Shown piece by piece: positions 11,150 through 22,636 of a stretch of DNA of 64,000 nucleotides (positions are counted from its first letter, which is position 1; every line of letters starts with the position of its first letter). A program made the position numbers and the translations under genes. This stretch comes from Capsicum annuum. Its lineage: Eukaryota; Streptophyta; Magnoliopsida; Solanales; Solanaceae. Location of the stretch: the NCBI RefSeq assembly GCF_002878395.1, contig NW_025856222.1:253176-317175 (forward strand), in the 5' to 3' direction. The notes under the pieces were generated by a model that saw only the letters and a list, made by a program, of their open reading frames with translations, was not told the origin of the DNA and ran no database searches.

Positions 11150-13702
11150 TGTAACGCCCCGAATTTGATACCCAAAAAGCTGCACGGTGCTAGCAATCTC
11201 GAAGGACCATAAATTAACCCATGACTAATATCTTTAAATGAACACTACATAATATACTGTATAAATGTTGAATTAAAGGGCTAGAAGGCCATAAGGTTAA
11301 AATATCTGATAGAACATAACATCTAGAAATACGGTATATCAATACCAAAACTAAAATAAATTGTCTAAACATGCTAGTCTGAAAGCCTCTAAACTATCTG
11401 AAAACTATAAAGTTGATGGGACATGTTCCCAACTAACTCCATCTACTAAAACTAAAATAATGAAGTAATAAAATAATCATGCTATCCTCGAATGATGAGG
11501 ACTCACTACAAATCTACTGATGCTAGCTGAATCTGAAGCTAAGTGCGATCGGGAACTTTTCCATCCGAACCTGTGGTATAAAACACCATAAAAAAGAAAA
11601 GTATGCATCAAACATCTAAATATACTGGTATGCAAAGTGAGGTAGGTTGAATTCATGGGGTTCATATGCATGAACAAAACTAATCGACTTAATAAAATGA
11701 ACATGAGAATACATACATGGATCCGTAACTGTAAATGAGATCGTGATAATACTGACTATTGAGTCTGAATACTGATAACAAAAGTTTTGTATAACTGATA
11801 TACTATTAATTGAGTGATTGTGTATGGCAGTCCTAATTCTAATCGAACTAGCTGAGTTCTATACTGAACGAAGTGACTGTATCTAACGGTCCTGAATTTG
11901 AAGAACTATCTGAGTTCTTTTACTGAGACTAAGACTCAGATTGTGGGAAGTATTCATCTAACCAACATGCCCCTTTTCTGTATAGATTTGGGGTCCAATC
12001 TGTAACCTTAGTTGGAAGGTTATCAATACCGCACCACTAGTAAGGACAAACTATGAGTGACCCTCATCTGGCAGTGTCCCCAAAGGAGAATAATGGGACC
12101 CTCAACTGGCAGTGTTAATCCACCTCATCAAACCTTAACTATTAGTGTTGATGTCTTAACCAATGCTGGATACATAGTTCTGGAATACAAGGATTGCTTC
12201 TAAGTGTCACACCCTCTACTATTAGTGTGTGCCCTCATCCTTGGATCTGCTCGGTGATGAATTCTACTCCCAACTAAATAGACACTGAACTAATTATACT
12301 GATATGAACTGGACTGAGTTCACTGAGTTTCGTGGACTGACAAAATGTTAATGAATTCTATTAACTAACTGAGTTTATGAGATTACTAAATGTTTCCCGA
12401 GTCATGTAACTGACTGAATTCTACTGAGTTTTAAAACTGACTGAGAATGCTACTAAACATGATATGACTAAGATTATCTTAAAACTAAAACTAGATCTAG
12501 CCACACATCTAAATTGTCAGGTCCAAGTACCCCCACGACTTGATAGCATGACACTGATAAGACATGACACTTCTTGAACACATAACCATAGTAAACAATT
12601 CATAGTACAAACGTTGGGGATTTTCATGAAGTATTTGTTTGTCATAAGCTTACACATGAATAGGAATACATACAAACATGTCATAATTTCGTAATTATAA
12701 TCTCATGAGTATTCCACCAAACCATTACAATGCATAACAATAACATGGAGGTCATTGTGAACATAAGGGTAAAGGATGGATTCATCAATTTGGTCACAAT
12801 TGAGTCATAAAGCATAATTCTTATTCTCTTAGGCATGAACATTAAAATAATACATCATGGAAATATTTTTCACTTCAAATACAAGAATTCCAACCACATA
12901 CTAACCTAATTTCATTATATGTATTAAAGATTTCGACTTGGTAATCATACAACAACATAAACATGGATATGATTCAATTCAGAACATGGAATTCAAAATT
13001 TATATTCTTTTTGAAAGGGTTTCTTGAGCTTCATGGGTGAAAAGGACCCATGAATCAGCACTTTACATACCTTAGATAGAAGTTTCTTAAAGATTAACGG
13101 TGGATACTCCTGGATTAAAACCTTCAATTGAAAAGCGTAGACTTGTTCTTGAGGGAATTTGAGAGAAACAACTATATTTTGGTTAAAACCTAGTTGAATC
13201 TAGTGTTATAGGCTGATATAGCTATGGGAAATTGACCTTTCTTCCCTTAAAGACGCGAATATTTAAATATTAAAAATTGGGCATCGATGCGATTGGCGAT
13301 GTGTTACGTCGATGGCATCGATGCGATACGTGATGCATTATGCCATGATCGTGCTAAGCCTCAATTTATTTTACCCGCAGTCCCTGTAACAATGTTAACC
13401 AACGCGATAGTTGATGCGGCACGCTAAGATCGCGTTGGTCCACTATTTTGTGACACCAAACATAGTCTAAACGAGTTTCAAAAAATCTAAAACTCATCTA
13501 GAAACACCTATCAAACTCTCGGATCATGAATTAACAAAAATATGGACCATTAAGGGACATTAAGGTCACGAAATAAGATTTCCAACATTCAAAGGCCAAA
13601 AATAAACTAAGTCTGGGAACTTAGCTAGAATTTTCTAAGTCTGAGACCCCTTGAGAAGCCTAAAAGGAAAAATTAAGCTTTGAAATTTTGTGGGGTCTTA
13701 CA
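11150..13702 (-). repeat. 3' LTR of A2
   Basis: It is 2553 bp long, starts TGTAAGACC on the minus strand and ends GGGGCGTTACA. It lacks a 41-bp segment present in the 5' LTR (20545-20585 region), which there is bordered by GGCAT direct repeats. The CG-word block (13281-13438) is intact and contains two GCATCGATGCGAT words and a perfect 10-bp inverted repeat. Confidence 0.93.
13281..13438 (-). promoter_or_regulatory. CG-word block in U3 of the A2 3' LTR
   Basis: GCATCGATGCGAT occurs at 13281-13293 and 13315-13327. CCAACGCGAT (13399-13408) and ATCGCGTTGG (13429-13438) form perfect 10-bp inverted arms with a 20-base loop. A decayed TATA-like site follows at about 13211-13222 in the direction of transcription. 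The role is unknown; being promoter-proximal is an inference from position. Confidence 0.5.
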
Positions 13703-13718
13703 ATATCTCCCCCTTGGG
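13703..13718 (-). promoter_or_regulatory. Polypurine tract of A2
   Basis: CCCAAGGGGGAGATAT on the minus strand directly abuts the 3' LTR. It is the same motif as in A1 and B. Confidence 0.85.
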
Positions 13719-14103
13719 AACATTCTTTCTTGAATGAGACTAACTGAGATAGGAGAAATGATAAACTGAAGTATATACTGATCATGAGCAAGTAAAACAT
13801 GAGGACATGACTGACATTACTAATTCACTAAGATTTATACTGAGCATACATATCTGATGCATGATTCATGACTTAGATGATACATGGATACATGACTAGG
13901 AGTATTGATTCACTTGTCCATGCATATTTGATGCACAAATACATGACTGACATGATGCATGAACACATGACTGAATATGAAATGGTATTTGATATCGAGT
14001 TTATAATGGAAATTTAAGCATGAAACTAAATATCAAATTGTAACTAAAATTTGAACATGAAAATGAATTAGCTTTAAGGAAAGATATTACCTTGGGCTGA
14101 GTC

Positions 14104-14421
14104 TTATTTTGCAGAGAAAAGGTGAGGGTACATGGTCCACATGTCTGCTTCTGCTTCCCAAGTAGCTCCCTCAACTGACTGATTCCGCCAATGAACTTTG
14201 ACTAGAGAAACTTCTTTGTTCCTCAGTCTATAAATCTGGAAGTCAAGGATTTCGACTGGAATCTCTTCATAAGAAAGGTTGTTCTTAATGTCTATTCCCT
14301 TTATAGGGACTACAACTGCTGGGTCAGCTATGCACTTCTTAAGCAAGGAGACATAAAACACTGGATGGACTGAGCCAAGATCTGAAGGCAAAGCGACTGA
14401 GAATTTTGAAGGGACCGACAT
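14104..14421 (-). pseudogene. Integrase C-terminus with chromodomain of A2
   Basis: The open segment has VHPVFYVSLLKKC, the usual end of the integrase 'GPY/F' module, then LSYEEIPVEILDFQIYRLRN, followed by VSLVKVHWRN and GATWEAEADM..MYPHLF. This is the Tekay/Del chromodomain arrangement: an aromatic 'W' strand and the 'ATWE' helix. Such domains guide integration to heterochromatin. The upstream join to the catalytic core (14422-14782) is crossed by several stops. Confidence 0.8.
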
Positions 14422-14519
14422 ATTGGGGACTGAGCTTTACCTTCTTGGAAAACCACTTTACTTCCTTTATGGGATATATTTTCAAATAAATATGATCACG
14501 AATCTTAAACTCGAGATCT

Positions 14520-15319
14520 TTCCTGCACACATCTACGTGTGATTTTTGTCAGCTCTGAGCTGTCTTGAGCCTTTCTCTGATCAACTAAACTTTCTCTAAC
14601 TTATCAAATACCAAGTCAGGCCCTACTATTGTAGCCTCACCTACCTCAAACTAACCGATTAGAATCTATATCTCCTACCATAGAGAGCTTTGAATGGATG
14701 CATCTTAATATTAGAATGATAGTTGTTGTTGTATATAAACTCAATCAAAGGAAAGTGGTCATCCCAACTACCCTTGAAATGCTCACGACATATTTTCTAA
14801 AGTTTGGATGGTCCTTTCTGCTTGACCATCTATCTGGGGATGAAAGGTTGTACTGAGATAAGCTCGGGTACCAAAACCCTTTTGGAATGCTTTCCAAAAA
14901 TTAAAGATGAATTGGGTACCTCTATCTAAAATAATAGACAACGGAACACCATATAATCTGATCAACTCTCTGATATAGAGTTTGGCATAATCCTCAATTG
15001 AATAAGAGGTATAGACTGGAAGAAAATAAGTTGATTTGGTCATCCTGTCTATAATGACCTATGAATCATGTTGATGATGAGTACGAGGCAAACCCATCTC
15101 AAAGTCTATGCTCACTTCTTCACTCTTCCAAGTGGGAATATTGAACTCTTGCATGGACCCACTAGGCTTTTGATGCTCTATCTTAACCTGCTGACATGTA
15201 GAGCACTTAGCCATAAACTCTACAATATCTCTCTTTATACCACTCCACCAATAAATCTCTTGCAAGTCGCAGTATATCTTAGTGGCCCCTGGATGAATAG
15301 AGTATCGCGAACCATACAC
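14520..15319 (-). pseudogene. Integrase zinc finger and catalytic core of A2
   Basis: The zinc domain (15059-15319) reads YGSRYSIHPGATKIY...WWSGIKRDI...CSTCQQVK. The first His of the HHCC finger has become Tyr, while the second His and both Cys remain. The core keeps the first Asp in IDRMTKS (about 15035-15055, just after a stop), the second in IILDRGTQF and the Glu in DGQAERTIQTLEN (14783-14850), so the DDE triad survives. The protein would insert cDNA into host DNA; stops after 14783 and at the domain join inactivate it. Confidence 0.85.
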
Positions 15320-15712
15320 TTCTACAAGAATTTATTGCCTAAAGGCATCTATACCTGGCACACACAGATGACCCTGACAACACAATACACCATCTCACCC
15401 TTGGGAAAAAACCTCAACCTTCTGATATCTGACTGACTCTTTTAATTTAACAATACTGGGAGATCTATCCAATTTTTCTTTTACCTCAGAAACAAGAGAT
15501 GATTCTAAAGTATTCTGAACCCATATACTGCCTTCCACTGAATCGACTAAGAGAACACCTAATTAGGAAAGCTAATGGAATTTCTAAGCTAACTTCTTCT
15601 CACTGTCCCCAACATGAGCAGCACTACCCATAGATAGTCTAGAGAGAGCACCGACCACTATATTGGCCTTGTCTGAATGGTAAAGGACACTCATGTCGTA
15701 GTCTTTCAAAAT

Positions 15713-16009
15713 CTATAACCACGTTCTTTGATAAAAGTTCATATCTTTCTGAGAGAATACGTACTGAAGGCTTTTGTGATCTATGAACATATCTACATGC
15801 ACCTCATACAAGTAATGCCTCCAAATCTGTAAGGTAAAAACTACGACTGCTAATTCTAGATTATGAGTAGGATAATTCTTCTCATGGGGTTTAAGTTGTT
15901 TGGAGATATAGGCTATAACCTTAACATGCTGCATGAGGACACAACCCAAACCCACTCTTGACACATCACAGTACACAACAAACCCATCTGAACCATCTCG
16001 AACAGCCAA
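15713..16009 (-). pseudogene. RNase H of A2
   Basis: The segment carries [18 protein letters not shown] (first catalytic Asp), [21 protein letters not shown] (catalytic Glu) and [16 protein letters not shown] (third Asp). All three recognisable acidic positions are kept in a 98-codon open stretch. It degrades the RNA of RNA-DNA hybrids during reverse transcription. Between here and the integrase finger (15320-15712) are the usual tether sequence and several stops. Confidence 0.85.
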
Positions 16010-16129
16010 AACTGAAGCTTAGGTGAGTCAAGTGTTCAACTCCTGAAAACTCTTCTCGCAAGGATCTGACCACTAAAACTTGACTTTTTTCTAAGTCATT
16101 CTGGACATAGGGGATGCAATAGAATAAAA

Positions 16130-17140
16130 ATCCCTTAATAAACTATTTGTAATAGCTATCCAAACCCAAGAAACTACTGATATTTGACGGAGAGACAGGG
16201 TAAAGACAGTTTCTTACTCTTTGATATTTGAAGGATCAACTCTAATGCCATCACCATAAATGATATGACCAAGGAAGGCTATTGAACTTAGCCAAAATTT
16301 GTAATTACTGAATTTGGTAAACAACTGATGATTTTTGAGAGTCTGCAATACTATTCTGAGATGTTTTGCATGATCACTCACACTAGGGGAGTAATCAAGG
16401 ATGTCATCTATGAAGTCTATGATGAACATGTCCAAGTACTACATGAAAAATTGGTTCATCTAGTCCATGAAGGCTGCTGGGGCATTGGTAAGACCAAAGG
16501 ACATGACTAAGAATTTGAAGTAACCATACTAATTTTGGAAAGCAATTTTCAGAATGTCACATTCTTTGAATCTGAGGTGATAATAACCTGATCTGAGGTC
16601 TATCTTAGAGAAGTAACTGGCGCCCTGAAGTTGGTCAAACAACTCATCAATTTTGGGAAGTGGATACTTGTTCTTGACCATGAATTTATTGAGCTAACGA
16701 TAATCAATGTAAATTTTGAGAAAACCATATTTATTTCATACAAATAAGACTGGTGCGCCCCCATAAGGACACACTAGGTTTGATAAATCCCTTATCTAGG
16801 AGATCCTTCAACTGTTCTTTCAATTCTCTGAGTTCTACTAGTGCCATTCTATATGGTAGAATAGATATAGACTATGTATCTGGAAGAAGATCAATGCCGA
16901 AATCTATTTCCCTTTTAGGAGAATTCCTGGAAGATCTTCTGGAAAGACATCTAAGTATTCATTCACTACTTGGACTGATTCAAGACTGACAGTTTTGGAA
17001 CTAGTTTCCTTAATTAAAACAATATAGTAGCACATCCCTTAGATATCATTTTCCATGCCCGAAGGTAGGAAACAAGCTGACCTCTGAAAGCTGAAGTACT
17101 ACCCCTCCACTCTAGGATAGGTTAATTCGGAAACTAAAAT
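16130..17140 (-). pseudogene. Reverse transcriptase of A2
   Basis: The active-site text FIIDFIDDILDYS lies in 16214-16435, with the two catalytic Asp codons inside 16403-16414 (FIDD, the usual chromovirus form). It is followed by LGHIIYGDGIRVDP, the start of the thumb. Fingers and palm text, such as [28 protein letters not shown], is readable upstream on the minus strand (about 16750-16870). Stops and small shifts break the frame in several places. It copies the element RNA into DNA. Confidence 0.85.
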
Positions 17141-17149
17141 GGCACAACT

Positions 17150-17480
17150 CTATTTCTGTTGTTGACCACGACATAGCACGAATGAAGCTAATCCATGCTG
17201 AGAATGACATCAAAATTACTCATCTCTAATTTGACTAAGACATCAAAATTACTCATCTCTAATTTGACTAAGTCTATTAATATAAATTTTTAAGATACCA
17301 TAATCGACAAATCCTGTATACCTATTGGGCTATAATAGTTTTACCTACTGGGGTAGACACTGAAAAGGGCTCTGCTAGAATTTTGGGGCTATCTCCAAAG
17401 TCAACTGCTATATAAGGAGTAACAAAAGAAAAAAAAGCTCCTAGATCTAGCAAAGCATAAACATATAAGCGAAATATCTA
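17150..17480 (-). pseudogene. Aspartic protease of A2
   Basis: The catalytic loop is ALLDLGAFFSFVTPYIA (about 17410-17460), equivalent to 'LFDPGATLSFVTP' with Asp and Gly kept. Further on is NFDVILSMD followed by a stop in place of Trp (family: ILGMDWL). Between them, codons for LVKLEMSNFDV occur twice in a row because of a perfect 33-bp tandem duplication (17206-17271), which adds 11 residues just before the ILGMDWL strand. Confidence 0.75.
17206..17271. repeat. Perfect 2 x 33-bp tandem duplication in the A2 protease
   Basis: The unit starts GACATCAAAATTACTC and is repeated without a mismatch (17206-17238, 17239-17271). It is 33 bases, so reading frame is kept. The lack of mismatches inside a heavily decayed gene suggests a recent slippage event or an assembly artefact. 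Confidence 0.85.
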
Positions 17481-17499
17481 TAATGTACCAGTAACTATA

Positions 17500-18679
17500 T
17501 CAAAAAAAATCCTGATCCTATTAGGACTGAAGTGCATATAGTCTGTTTGGGCGTGGCCCACTGGTGGCACTGGAAGTGGCACCCTGCTGGTTAGGGAAAC
17601 TGAACTGAGCTGAGAAATAGTTATGCTAAACCTGAAAGCCTGACTGTGGATAATCTCTAACCCTGTGGCCTAGCTTGGCACATTCAAAATAGACGTTGCT
17701 GCCAGCTCAACAAATACCCTAATGGTTTTTTCCACAAGTCTGACAAAGAGGATGAGTGCGGGCACTGATAACACTGCTCTGAGGTTTAGGGCCTGGTGCC
17801 CTGTCCCTACTACCATCTCTACATTTTGGTACTAGAGCACTGGCTGAGGAAGGAGTTGTAATGGATGACTTTGGACAAAACTAAGAATGATTCCCACTCT
17901 CTGACTTAGGTTGAGCAAAGTTGAAACTAACTATCCTTGGTCTCTTATTCTACTTCTCTCTCATCTTAATCTTATGCTCTTTTATCTGTTGAGCGTGGAT
18001 TATAAGCCTAGCTATGTCCGTCTCACTAATCAACATTGCAGACCTGTACTCATTGACCACAATATCATTCATTCCAAAAAAAAAAACTTACTCATCTTAG
18101 CTTTGTTGTCTACCACTACATGAGAAGCGTATCTAACTAATTGAGTAAACTTAAGAGAATACTCTTTAACTATGATGTTGCCCTACCTAAGGTTGATAAA
18201 TTCTAACACCTTAGCTTCTCTCAGTACTATGGGAAAGAATCTATCTAGAAAAGCAGTGGCAAAATCCTCCCACTCAATAGGCCCTGCATCTATAGCCCTC
18301 TCAGCCTTCCACTATTTGAACCATGTCTAAGCAACATCCTACAACTGATATACATCTAGCTTAGCACTCTCACAAGCGGTAAACCCCATGATATCTGTAA
18401 CCTTCTAAACCTGATCAAGGAATTCCTGCGGGTCCTTATCTAACTTAGACCCAAAGAAGGATAGAGGGTTCATTTGGGTGAAGTGTCGAATCCTGGCTGC
18501 AGCTGAATTAGCCACTGGGTTGGTTGGATAAGAGCTGGTAGTTCATTTTGGGAAGCAGCTAAATTATCAAAAGTAGTGAATACAGCTCTAAACTCTGTAT
18601 GAGAAACATGTTCATCCAAGGGATCTGTTTGGACGGGCTGAGGAGCTGACTGATTTTCGTTTCTTCTTTTGGGAGGCAT
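17500..18679 (-). pseudogene. gag of A2
   Basis: The start MPPKRRNENQSAPQP (18679) matches the basic N-terminus usual for Tekay/Del gag and lies about 210 bases inside the primer site. The remnant of the capsid region is full of stops (18470-17760). A zinc knuckle near 17650-17692 reads YFECAKLGHRVRDYP, where the first and last Cys of CCHC have become Tyr (TGY to TAY). A second Cys pair (TCGKNH, about 17720-17745) precedes it. It would form the capsid and bind RNA; this copy cannot. Confidence 0.75.
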
Positions 18680-18887
18680 GTTCTATAAGCAAAAAAGGAG
18701 AAATGGATTAGACCAAAAGTTAAATTTGAGCTCATGCTCACTGGCATGATATAAATACTGAAAGAAGGGAAATTGTTCCTAAAATATCTTATAGCCTCCT
18801 ATAAATAAATGTGGCGCATAACACACCCATGTACAAGACTCTACTATGTGTGGATTTTCAATCTTCCTAGGACACTGTTGAACCTTA

Positions 18888-18900
18888 GGCTCTGATACCA
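18888..18900 (-). promoter_or_regulatory. Primer-binding site of A2, initiator tRNA-Met type
   Basis: On the minus strand it reads TGGTATCAGAGCC, the standard 13-base complement of the plant initiator tRNA-Met 3' end, four bases inside the 5' LTR. Minus-strand DNA synthesis starts here. Confidence 0.92.
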
Positions 18901-18904
18901 AGTT

Positions 18905-21449
18905 TGTAACACCACAAATATGATACTCAAAATGCTATACAGTGATAGAAATCCCTAAGGACCACAAGCTATATATTGTATAAATGTAAAATTAAAGGAC
19001 TGGAAGGCCATAAAGTTCAAATATCTGATAAAACATAACATCTGGAAATATGGTATATCAATACCAAAACTGATATAAATTGTTTGAACATGCTAGTCTG
19101 AAAGGCTCTAAACTATCTAAAAACTGTGGAGTTAATGGGACATGTCCCCAACTAACTCCATCTACTAAAACTAAAATAATGAAGTAATGGATGAATCAAG
19201 CAATCCTTGAATAATGAGGACTTACTGTAAAGCTACTAATGCTGGCTAAATCTAAATCTAAGTGTGATCAGGAACTTGAGCATCTCAACCTATGGTATAA
19301 AATACCATAGCTTAGGAGAAAAGTATGCGTCAGTATGTCTGAATGTCCTTGCATACAAAGTAAGGTAGGGTGAATGCATAGGGTTCATATGCATGAACAA
19401 TACTAACTGACTGAATAACATGAATGTGAGAATACATACATGAATACATAAATATAATAAGATCATTATTATACTGACTATTGAGTTTAAATACTGATAA
19501 CATGAGTTTTTATAATTGATATACTGTTAACTAAGTGACTGTATCTAACAGTCCTAATTTTAATGGAACTAGCTGAGTTTCGTACTGAACTGAGTGACTG
19601 ATCTGATAGTCCTAAATTTGAAGAACTATCTGAGATTTTTTACTGAGACTATAGGAAGTAGTCATCTAACTGACATGCCCCTTTTCTGTATAGAGTTGGG
19701 ATCCAATCTGTAACCCCAATTGGAAGGGTGTCAATACCAAGCCACTGGTAAGGACAAGCTGTGAGTGGCCCTCATCTGGAAGTATCCCCAAAAGAGAATG
19801 GTGGGACCCTTAAATTACAGTGTTAATCCACCTCATCAACCCTCAACTATCAGTGTTGATGTCTCAACCTATGCTGGCTGCATAGTTGTGGAACGCAAGG
19901 ATAGCTTCTAAGGGCGACACCCTCTACTGTTAGTGTGTTCCCTCGTCCTTAGGTTCTCTAGGTGTGGAATCCTACTCCCAACTAAATAGACACTGAACTA
20001 ATTATACTGAGATAAACTGGACTGAGTTCAATGATTTCCATGGAGTGACGAAATGTTACTGAATTCTGTTAACTGACTAAGTTCATGAGATTACTGAATG
20101 TTTCCTGAGTCATGTAACTGACTGAAATCTACTGATTTCTAAAACTAATTAAGAATACTACTAATCATGGCGTGACTGACATTTTCTTAAAATTGACACT
20201 GGCTCTAGGCCCATAGCTAAATTGTCGGGTACAAGTACCCCCAGGACTCGATAGAATGATACTGACAAAACATGACTCTTCTTGAACACATGGCCATAGT
20301 CAACAATTCATAGTACAAACGTTAAGGATTTTCATGAAGAATTTGTATGTCATAAGCTTACACATGAATAGTAATACATACAAACATTTCATAATTTTGT
20401 AAGTCTAATTTTATAAGAATTCCACCAAACTATTACAATACATAACAATAACATTGAGGTCATTGTGAATATAAGATTAAAGCATGGATTCATCAATTTG
20501 GTCACAATTGAGTCATAAAGCATAATTCTTATTCTCTTAGGCATTTTATCAACCACCATGCATGCACAACTTGAGGCATAGGCATGAACATTAAAATAAT
20601 ACATCATGGCAATATTTTTCACTTCAATTAGAAGAATTCCAACCACATGCTAACATAATTTCATTATATGTATTAAAGATTTCAACTTGGTAATCATACA
20701 ACAACATAGACATGGATATGATTCAATTCATAACATGGAATTCAAAATTTATATTTTTTTTGAAAGGGTTTCTTGAGCTTCATGGGTGAAAGGAACCCAT
20801 GAACAAATACTTTACATACATTCGATGGAAGTTTCTTGAAGATTAACGGTGGAATCTCCTCGATTAGAACCTTCAATTGAAAACCCTAGACTTGTTCTTG
20901 GGGGAATTTGAGAGAAACAACTATATTTTGATGAAACCCTAGCTGAATCTCATATTATAGGCTTATATAGGGGTGGGAAATTGACCCATTTGGCCTTAAA
21001 GATGTGGACATTTAATGACTGAAAATTAGGCATCTATGAGATAGCGACGCGGCGCATCAATGGCATCGATGCGATACCCGACACATCGCACCATGATTGC
21101 GTCAAGCTTGAGTTTTTTTATTGGCAGTCGTTGCAACAATGTTAACCAACACGATAGGAAACTCAGCGCGCCAAGATCACATTGGTCCACTATTTTGGGA
21201 TACCAAATATGGTCTAAGCGAGTTTTAAAAAATCTAAAACTTGTTGGTGAACACCTATCGACCTCTCTGATCATGAATCAACAAAAATATGGACCATTAA
21301 GGGACATTAAGGTCACAAAATAAGATTTGCAACTTTCAAAGGCCAAAAATAAACTAAGTCTGGGAACTTAGCTAGAATTTTCTAAGTCTGAGACCCCTTG
21401 ACAAGCCTAAAAGAATGAATTAAGCTTAGAAATTTTGTAGGGTCTTACA
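18905..21449 (-). repeat. 5' LTR of A2
   Basis: It is 2545 bp and starts TGTAAGACC on the minus strand. A TATA box, CTATATAAGC (20961-20970), lies about 480 bases from the start. Its CG-word block (21020-21185) still pairs with that of the 3' LTR but is decayed at CpG positions, for example CCAACACGAT and ATCACATTGG against CCAACGCGAT and ATCGCGTTGG. Confidence 0.93.
20961..20970 (-). promoter_or_regulatory. TATA box of the A2 5' LTR
   Basis: CTATATAAGC on the minus strand, in a T-rich context, about 50-220 bases downstream of the CG-word block. This marks the probable end of U3; transcription would start 25-35 bases further on. Confidence 0.6.
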
Positions 21450-21850
21450 TTGTGACCCAACGTCTATGCTCACTGTAAAGGTAGGCTATATGGAGGAAGG
21501 AGTCCGATGTTGGATGGATCGACTGTTTGAGGCACAAGATAGGCGAGTCCAAGGACGCCTAGATGCATTTGAGTTGAGGATTACTCAACAGTTAAGTACT
21601 AGGAAGATTCCTAATATTGCTGATGTCCAAGAGAAGATTTCTGAGATAAAGATGATGGTCATTATGTTTTATGAGAGGCCGGTTATTGCTGAACCAGTAG
21701 TGGTGACTTTGATTCCCACAATTGAGCTGCCTAACATTTGTGTAGATATGGTTGTTGTACATGTTAGGGAGACCAGATAAGAGAGAAAGATAAAGAAAAG
21801 AGAAGCTAAAGTAGCTGAGAAGAAAGCCATACTCGAGAGCTTCTAGGATA
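21450..21850 (+). pseudogene. Accessory ORF of E1, C-terminal part
   Basis: This is the continuation of 9548-11149 after the A2 insertion; bases 21450-21454 are the right target duplicate. It reads WMDRLFEAQDRRVQGRLDAFELRITQQLS, then KI.NIADVQEKISEIKMM, and ends in a basic tail (RKIKKREAKVAEKKAI). It is a helical, coiled-coil-like region with the 'LDAFELR' phrase found near the end of the plant 'transposon protein' family. One frameshift separates it from the reading frame of the N-terminal part. It then runs into E2 at about 21865. Confidence 0.6.
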
Positions 21851-21879
21851 AGGTTGATTGATAGACGTGAGTCAAGGAG

Positions 21880-22636
21880 ATAACCATTGGAATGCTAAAA
21901 GGTTGTTGGTGATTACATAGACCAAAGGAATTCTCTTGAATGCAAAAGTACCATATGAACATGTAAAAGTGTTATTCTCTTGGTATTTAAAAGTAATCAA
22001 AACCTGATTGTAACCGAAATAACCATCAAGAAAACAATAACATCCTCTACTAGCAAGATGGCCTAACATCTGATTCATTAAAGGTATTAAAAAGTTATCT
22101 TTTTGAGTCCGTGCATTCATATTCCTTTAATCTATGCATACTCTCTAACTAGTGATAGGTCCCATAGGAATAATCTCTTTTTTATTATTTGGAACCATAG
22201 TGATTCCACTCTTTTTAGCATATACTGAATTGGGCTCACCCATTTGCGATAGATAACAGGGTAAACTACAAAAGCATCCAATAACTAGATAATCTCCTTC
22301 TTAAATACCTCTTGCATAGAAAGATTAAGTCTTCACTGATGCTTAATACTAGGAACACAATCTTTTTCAAGTTGGATTTTTATATGTGCAAATTCCAAGC
22401 GGAATCCCAATAATTTCAATAATTGACCAACTAATGGATCCCTTAAACTTTTATAACATAGACACTAGAGCCTTAACTCTTAATCTACCAAATCAGCTAC
22501 AATATAGCTATAAAAGTGTTGTTAGCTCTCAACAATGCATAATGAAGATGGGATGGAAGATCTTTGAGCTCCAAAATCCAAAATAGAAGTCTCTTCAATA
22601 AAAGGCCTAGCCGACAGGGTCATTCTATTCTTTAAA
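21880..22636 (-). pseudogene. Reverse transcriptase, N-terminal half, of E2
   Basis: It runs from MQEVFKKEIIQLLDAFVVYPV..RKWVSPIQ (about 22310-22210) to NFLIPLMNQMLGHLASRG and CFLDGYFGYNQ (22120-21990), then FTCSYGTFAFKRIP and a frame-shifted 'GLCN'. These are the fingers and palm of Athila/Tat RT, including the catalytic Asp of FLDGY. The YxDD part is missing because the element is truncated here. Stops and shifts are present. Confidence 0.8.

Larger units (their letters stand above)
11150..21449 (-). mobile_element. Complete Tekay/Del-type chromovirus copy A2 (10.3 kb)
   Basis: Read on the minus strand: 5' LTR 18905-21449, primer site 18888-18900, gag, protease, RT, RNase H, integrase, chromodomain, polypurine tract 13703-13718, 3' LTR 11150-13702, and perfect TTGTG duplicates on both sides. 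Structure is complete but the genes have many stops, so it is immobile on its own. The two LTRs look roughly 85-90% alike by eye, which implies an old insertion. It interrupts the accessory ORF of E1. Confidence 0.95.
2756..21865 (+). mobile_element. Decayed Athila/Tat-lineage Ty3/gypsy element E1, split by copy A2
   Basis: Protein remnants appear in the order gag, protease, RT, RNase H, integrase, then a long spacer and an accessory ORF, all on the plus strand, as in the Ogre/Tat/Athila group. The 5' LTR is missing because A1 sits at 2755. The 3' LTR is missing because the element stops near 21865, where an oppositely oriented relative (E2) begins. The complete copy A2 (11150-21449) interrupts it with target duplicate TTGTG. 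E1 is therefore older than A1 and A2. Confidence 0.75.

Noticed and set aside
15068..15436. 122-codon plus-strand ORF
   Set aside because: Antisense to the A2 integrase, which has clear motifs on the minus strand.
18888..18900. Possible tRNA fragment
   Set aside because: It is only the 13-base primer site; no tRNA fold surrounds it.
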